Shown here piece after piece: positions 6,036-9,567 of a stretch of 9,567 nt of DNA. Position numbers and translations under genes: made by a program. How positions within the stretch are numbered: the first letter of the stretch is position 1; every line of letters starts with the position of its first letter. Source of the DNA: CAYNTH01 sp964427055 (lineage in GTDB: Archaea > Aenigmatarchaeota > Aenigmatarchaeia > CG10238-14 > SCSR01); the NCBI GenBank assembly GCA_964427055.1, contig CAYRSQ010000028.1, positions 1-9,567 on the forward strand, written 5' to 3'. The notes under the pieces were generated by a model that worked only from the letters and a program-made list of their open reading frames with translations, made no database searches and was not told where the DNA came from.

Positions 6036-6845
6036 ATGACAAGTATACCATATCGAGGTGATGATTTGCTTCAGATGAAACCGGAAGAGTTTAGATTACT
6101 TGTGCGACGGGGAGATTGGAAAGAGACCACTGCAGCCGTATGTGTAAATTATGGACAGGCGGACTTTGTCGCTGTGCCCAAGGAATATGCTTTGGAATTT
6201 TTGACGTTGTGCCTAAGAAACCCGCGGCCAATGCCGATTCTTGAAGTAGGGGAACCCGGAGATCCGAATCCAAGGGTTATGGCACCTCAAGCCGATCTTC
6301 GGACTGATTTGCCAAAGTATCGTGTTTTTAAAGACGGTAAGGTAATAGCAGAACCATATTCTGTCACTGATTGCTGGAGAGATGACCTTGTAGCTTTCCT
6401 AATTGGTTGTAGCTGGGGTTTTGTGTGGGCTCTTAAAACCGCCAGCATCCCATTTCGTTCACTAGGTGATTACACTACGAATATCAGTCTTGTGCCGACT
6501 AGCAGACTGAATGGAAAGATGGTTTGTTCTTGCAGGGCATTCCCAACATCAAATGATGCTGTACGTGCTGTACAGGTTTCCTCAAGATTTCCAGTGTTTC
6601 ATGGCGCCCCGGTACACATTGGAGACCCGTCAGCAATTGGAGTGGACACAATCGGGCAACCTGATGCCTTTGTGCCGCCGTGGGATACACCACCTCCGGA
6701 GGATTACGAGACAGTTATGTTCTGGGGATGCGGCATTACTCCGCAAAATGTGGCATTGGAAAGTGGCATACCTTTCATGATTACGCATTATCCAGGTCAC
6801 ATGTTCGTGGTGGACAAGCGTGTGGAAGAGCTCGCCATTCTCTGA
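6036..6845 (+). CDS. DUF1445 (YcsI / D-glutamate cyclase family) protein, copy A
   Basis: This 269-residue cytoplasmic protein covers the whole DUF1445 family length. Recognisable blocks are AVPKEYALEFL and CLRNPRP (46-64), ADLRTDLPKYRV (86-97), DDLVAFLIGCSW (116-127), HGAPVHIGDP (189-198), FWGCGITPQ (229-237) and HYPGHMF (251-257). Bacterial members are annotated as putative hydro-lyases. The mammalian D-glutamate cyclase, which forms 5-oxo-D-proline from D-glutamate, contains a related domain, and this is the best functional hint. The central block (NISLVPTSRLNGKM, 149-162) departs from the MYRTN-type sequence common in the family, so the substrate may differ. ATG 6036 is preferred to TTG 6033; the RBS is a weak GGGGGTAGGGG (6021-6031). 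It is followed by a paralogue that is about 55% identical by hand alignment. Confidence 0.8.
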   Translation: MTSIPYRGDDLLQMKPEEFRLLVRRGDWKETTAAVCVNYGQADFVAVPKEYALEFLTLCLRNPRPMPILEVGEPGDPNPRVMAPQADLRTDLPKYRVFKDGKVIAEPYSVTDCWRDDLVAFLIGCSWGFVWALKTASIPFRSLGDYTTNISLVPTSRLNGKMVCSCRAFPTSNDAVRAVQVSSRFPVFHGAPVHIGDPSAIGVDTIGQPDAFVPPWDTPPPEDYETVMFWGCGITPQNVALESGIPFMITHYPGHMFVVDKRVEELAIL

Positions 6846-6943
6846 AAAAGCGAGGAAAGTAGGCGATGAGGAGAATGTCATAATCATGATTCAGCTATGT
6901 TTAAGACAAGTAGATGGATTTAATCGCATCCGAGGAGGAGATA

Positions 6944-7744
6944 ATGAATGAATACAGTCCGCAGGTACTTAGTAAAATGCATCCCAAAGACTTCAGGCAG
7001 ATAGTCAGGGAGGGGAAATGGAAAGGAATAACAAACGAGGCTTGCGAAAACTATGTTCAGGCGAACTTAGCCATTGTTCCAAAGGCTTACGCCTTTGAGT
7101 TTTTGCTCTTCTGTCAACGTAATCCTCAGCCTACGTCCTTGCTTGATGTTACCGAACCGGGGAGTATTGAACCTTTTAAAGTAGCGCCTTTGGCAGATCT
7201 ACGTACTGACCTGCCCAAGTATCGTGTATATAGGAATGGTGATCTGATTGATGAGCCGGCAGATGTGAAAAAATATTGGGACAATGATTTGGTAGCTTTT
7301 CTGATAGGTTGCAGTTGGAGTTTCGATTGGGCTCTGAAGGCAGCCAAGGTTCAATTCCGAATGGTCGGGGCTTACAATAGCAATATTCAATGTAGGCCAG
7401 CAGGAGTATTTCGTGGCCAAATGGTTGTAAGTGCACGTCTGTTCGAGAGTAGTCATGATGCCATGCGCGCGATACAGATTTCTTCGCGACATCCTGAGTG
7501 TCATGGGGTACCAGTGCATATTGGAAATCCCGATACCATCGGCATCAAAGATTTATCCAAACCTGATGTGTTTAAACTCGTAAATGGCATCCCGCAAAAA
7601 GCCAACGAAATTGTAATGTTTTGGGGGTGTGGTGTGACACCACAAACAGTAGCAATGGAGGCCAAGATACCTTTAATGATAACCCATGCCCCAGGACACA
7701 TGTTCGTCACAGACCGTCTCGTGGAGGAAATGGCAATCCTATAA
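6944..7744 (+). CDS. DUF1445 (YcsI / D-glutamate cyclase family) protein, copy B
   Basis: This 266-residue protein is the tandem paralogue of the preceding gene and closer to the family consensus: NYVQANLAIVPKAYAFEFL (36-54), FCQRNPQP (56-63), LLDVTEPG (66-73), ADLRTDLPKYRV (84-95), DLVAFLIGCSWSF (115-127), PVHIGNPDTIGI (190-201), FWGCGVTPQ (226-234) and HAPGHMFVTD (248-257). Both copies share GCSW where many family members have GCSF. My hand alignment gives about 141 identities over roughly 256 positions, so the duplication is old or the second copy was acquired separately. ATG 6944 is chosen because AGGAGG (6933-6938) is 5 bases upstream; ATG 6914 is in frame but lacks an RBS. The two copies may be isozymes or two subunits of one enzyme. 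The reaction is not established. Confidence 0.82.
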   Translation: MNEYSPQVLSKMHPKDFRQIVREGKWKGITNEACENYVQANLAIVPKAYAFEFLLFCQRNPQPTSLLDVTEPGSIEPFKVAPLADLRTDLPKYRVYRNGDLIDEPADVKKYWDNDLVAFLIGCSWSFDWALKAAKVQFRMVGAYNSNIQCRPAGVFRGQMVVSARLFESSHDAMRAIQISSRHPECHGVPVHIGNPDTIGIKDLSKPDVFKLVNGIPQKANEIVMFWGCGVTPQTVAMEAKIPLMITHAPGHMFVTDRLVEEMAIL

Positions 7745-7778
7745 TTGAAGAGAATACCAACAAACAAGGAGTGTTTAT

Positions 7779-8579
7779 ATGGATGCAAAGAATTTAGACG
7801 AAATCAAGTTTCTTGCCAAGCGACTGGAGATGTTGTTGTGTTTGCAGACGTATCCGTTGGCAATAAAGATGTTGCGGGTGGAAACAGATATTCCATCCAC
7901 AGCGAAGAGGCCGTTGCGAGATATGAGTTGTCATTTAGATGTATGCCAGGGTTTTGCTATGTCACGACGGAACGGGGAGACGATTGCACTCTTGAAACAG
8001 GACATGTGGTGCCCTGAGCCCGTCATAGGATACGGTATTGAGGCACCCCCAGAATTCTTTCTTCAGGGCAACAATCGCTTTCCTCAGACCATAATGAGTC
8101 AAGAGGCAGGTACAAGGTGGGCGCAAACATTCCCGTGCATTAACAAGGGAGATTATGTCGGTGTTCTATCTTCGCCGTTGCACTTGGCTGATTTCAAGCC
8201 CGATATTTTCGCAGTATATTGCAATCCAGCTCAGCTGACGCAGTTACTTCGGGCGAAAGACTGTTTGGACGGAGTAGACGTTACGTGCACTTTATCGGGA
8301 CATGCAGCCTGCGTCTTTATGGTTGTACCTTTGCTGCAAGGTATGTCGTGTAACGTCGTTTCTCCGTGCCGTGGAGACAGGAACTTTGCGATGGCCCAAG
8401 ACGACGAAATAATATTTTCGGCACGGCTTGACATGCTAGAGGGACTTGTTGCTGCCCTTGAGTATCTCGCAGATCAAGGATCGGGATTTCCATCTAAGTT
8501 TCTCTATAAGCAGGAGCATGAACTTCCTTTGAATTACGAGGAAATGGGAAAGATCATGGGCATGAAGTTTGGCGGTTAG
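7779..8579 (+). CDS. DUF169 family protein, cysteine-rich
   Basis: This 266-residue soluble protein belongs to the DUF169 (COG2043) family, whose biochemical role is unknown to me. The start, KFLAKRLEMLLCLQTYPLAIKML as the opening helix and strand, matches the family's typical PVAVK-like opening (here YPLAIKML, 25-32). A cysteine cluster follows at C51, C56 and C78 (DMSCHLDVC, then QDMWCPEP), and there are eight more cysteines, 11 in all, which is many for this size. The GVLSSPL and DIFAVYCNPAQLTQLL blocks (128-158) are also family-like. A metal or redox cofactor is plausible but not shown. AAGGAG (7766-7771) is 7 bases before the ATG, and the gap to the DUF1445 pair is only 34 bases, so it belongs to the same transcript. 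The gene is intact. Confidence 0.78.
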   Translation: MDAKNLDEIKFLAKRLEMLLCLQTYPLAIKMLRVETDIPSTAKRPLRDMSCHLDVCQGFAMSRRNGETIALLKQDMWCPEPVIGYGIEAPPEFFLQGNNRFPQTIMSQEAGTRWAQTFPCINKGDYVGVLSSPLHLADFKPDIFAVYCNPAQLTQLLRAKDCLDGVDVTCTLSGHAACVFMVVPLLQGMSCNVVSPCRGDRNFAMAQDDEIIFSARLDMLEGLVAALEYLADQGSGFPSKFLYKQEHELPLNYEEMGKIMGMKFGG

Positions 8580-8674
8580 AAATCGAGTACTTCCACGGCT
8601 TGAATATATGTCGATCAACGGAAAAACTATTAAGAATAGATTATGAATCTCTTAAGCGATATCGGGGGTTAAGG

Positions 8675-8686
8675 CAATGGCCATTG
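8675..8686. promoter_or_regulatory. Perfect 12-bp palindrome in the gap before the C_GCAxxG_C_C gene
   Basis: CAATGGCCATTG is fully self-complementary and sits about 60 bases before the start at 8747, in a 167-base gap that is the widest inside the gene set. It could be a dimer-binding operator for a separate promoter of the last gene. I see no convincing -35/-10 pair, so the regulatory role is a guess. Confidence 0.3.
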
Positions 8687-8746
8687 TTTGCAACTAAAAG
8701 AAAACCGTGGATTTCGGGAAAAAATTACTAAAGGAGGAGTTGTAAT

Positions 8747-9262
8747 ATGAAGAGTCTTGGCATGACGAAAGAGCAATTTATGGATAGAGCTGCCGAATTA
8801 GCCAGTCACAACGAAGTTTTATTCAAAGGATGTTCCCAAGCTATCTTGGCAGCATTTCAGGAATTATTGGGATTGAAAGACTTATTGACCCTGAAGGCCG
8901 CCAGTGGTTTTGCTGGAGGGATTGCTCGACAGGGAGCCACATGCGGTGCATTGATTGCAGGTGTAATGGTCATAGGTATGAAGTACGGAAGATCCAACTT
9001 GGAAGACTACGACACGTTTCAGCGAGGATTTGAGCCTGTTGTTAAATTGTGTTCCATGTTCAGGGATGAGTTTGGCAGTTTAGATTGTCGTGATATCACA
9101 GGCGTCAACATGTTGGATCCTGAAGAGACGCGGAAATTTTACAGTTCAGGGCGTCATGACCGTGAATGTGCAGTTGTCGTGGGGAAAACAGCACGAATGG
9201 TGGCAAGTGTGCTTTTTGATACGGAAGAGGCACTATTATTTAACTTGTCGAAACTTAGGTAG
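8747..9262 (+). CDS. C_GCAxxG_C_C family putative redox-active protein
   Basis: This 171-residue protein fits the C_GCAxxG_C_C family, named for a pattern of conserved cysteines and related to the split-Soret cytochrome proteins of sulfate reducers. The first cysteine is in FKGCSQAILAAFQE (C29). The core is GFAGGIARQGATCGALIAG (54-72, C66) followed by GVMVIGMKYG. The later cysteines are C102 (LCSMF), C114 (SLDCRDITG) and C141 (RECAVVVGKTA). All positions that define the family are occupied. There is no signal peptide and no CXXCH haem motif, so this is a cytoplasmic, non-c-type protein that probably binds metal or does thiol chemistry (inference). AAGGAGG (8731-8737) gives a strong RBS 9 bases before the ATG. 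The 167-base gap from DUF169 leaves open whether it has its own promoter. Confidence 0.85.
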   Translation: MKSLGMTKEQFMDRAAELASHNEVLFKGCSQAILAAFQELLGLKDLLTLKAASGFAGGIARQGATCGALIAGVMVIGMKYGRSNLEDYDTFQRGFEPVVKLCSMFRDEFGSLDCRDITGVNMLDPEETRKFYSSGRHDRECAVVVGKTARMVASVLFDTEEALLFNLSKLR

Positions 9263-9386
9263 TGGACAGCAAAGCGAATTATTCAAGACCATTTTGTTGC
9301 TTTGTCTTTGGCAAGATTTTTCGAGGTGGTCGCATTGATGGATGGTATCGAAAAGAGATTACGGCAGACGGCATAACTAAGTAGTC

Positions 9387-9422
9387 GTAAATCTATTTGC
9401 AAGAGAAACCATGCAGATTTAC
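9387..9422 (+). other. Hairpin in the gap after the C_GCAxxG_C_C gene
   Basis: GTAAATCT (9387-9394) pairs perfectly with AGATTTAC (9415-9422). After an asymmetric bulge, GCA (9399-9401) pairs with TGC (9412-9414) around a 10-base loop. No T run follows, so a classical intrinsic terminator is not supported. The rest of 9263-9458 shows no gene that I can support; a 12-codon frame at 9338-9376 with a GAGGTGG upstream is too short to trust. Confidence 0.4.
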
Positions 9423-9524
9423 TACGCAGTTTACGCTGTGGCGAGGGAGGAGAGATTCATGACTTTAGATACTCAGGATTCAATGAGGTAGCCCTAGGAA
9501 ACAATGAGAAAAGAGGACGGCGAT

Positions 9525-9567
9525 ATGAGTGTGCCAAGCAAAGCTAATATAGGCAAGCCGGACAATC
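9525..9567 (+). CDS. 5' end of an unidentified gene, cut by the window edge
   Basis: ATG 9525 opens a frame that runs to the last base (MSVPSKANIGKPDN). GAGGA (9513-9517) lies 7 bases upstream. The same frame is also open from ATG 9504, without a better RBS. Fourteen residues are too few to assign a family. An upstream ATG at 9459 in the same frame has a strong GGGAGGAG RBS but is stopped by TAG after ten codons (see findings). Position and orientation suggest it may continue the same gene set. Confidence 0.45.
   Translation, partial: MSVPSKANIGKPDN

Noticed and set aside
6499..6887. Several open frames on both strands inside the first DUF1445 gene
   Set aside because: They overlap a frame with unambiguous family blocks along its whole length and have no independent start signals.
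6882..6891. 10-bp palindrome AATCATGATT between the DUF1445 genes, and ATGATCAT at 5971-5978
   Set aside because: Short AT-rich palindromes of this size are expected by chance, and the two do not share spacing or context that would support a common operator.
7745..8017. Plus-strand 90-codon frame beginning just after the second DUF1445 gene
   Set aside because: It starts with TTG, overlaps the DUF169 gene in another frame, and shows no family similarity. ATG 7779 has the clear RBS.
1..9567. CRISPR array, tRNA or rRNA genes
   Set aside because: No regularly spaced direct repeats with unique spacers, no cloverleaf-like sequence with a conserved T-loop, and no rRNA motifs were seen on either strand.

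Overview
The window looks like a bacterial chromosome segment of moderate G+C, probably from an anaerobe. Shine-Dalgarno sites are strong and close to their starts. A TRAP transporter, a DUF169 protein and a C_GCAxxG_C_C putative redox protein together suggest a Desulfobacterota (deltaproteobacterial) or similar anaerobic lineage. The palindromic repeat and the two insertion-sequence families fit that guess. The assignment is inference; there is no rRNA or housekeeping marker here.

Layout. (1) Bases 1-275 hold no recognisable gene. A degraded half copy of a palindromic repeat lies at 139-195, followed by a promoter and operator for a type II toxin-antitoxin pair. (2) 276-735 is that pair: a ribbon-helix-helix antitoxin and a RelE/ParE toxin, overlapping by 11 bases. 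(3) 740-1902 is an insertion-sequence graveyard on the minus strand. It holds the frameshifted C-terminal end of an IS1634-type transposase and the frameshifted N-terminal part of an ISNCY-type transposase. (4) 1903-2722 is a GntR/FCD regulator with an A-tract-rich promoter and direct repeats that look like operators. (5) 2724-2877 holds a palindromic MITE-like repeat and a second inverted repeat. (6) 3011-9262 is a plus-strand gene set: TRAP transporter dctP-dctQ-dctM, two tandem DUF1445 (D-glutamate-cyclase/YcsI family) genes, a DUF169 gene and a C_GCAxxG_C_C gene. (7) 9263-9567 is a gap with a hairpin and the first codons of another gene cut by the window edge.

How the genes may work together. 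The GntR/FCD regulator probably senses an organic acid and controls the downstream genes. DctP binds the substrate in the periplasm and DctQM imports it with sodium. The two cytoplasmic DUF1445 proteins are the likely enzymes acting on it or on a derived compound, and the two cysteine-rich proteins at the end may be redox or metal partners. The only published lead for DUF1445 is the mammalian D-glutamate cyclase, and one DctP subfamily is known to bind pyroglutamate. A (pyro)glutamate or related hydroxy/amino-acid route is therefore a testable idea, not a demonstrated function. The combination of a TRAP transporter, duplicated divergent DUF1445, DUF169 and C_GCAxxG_C_C is the most interesting system in the window.
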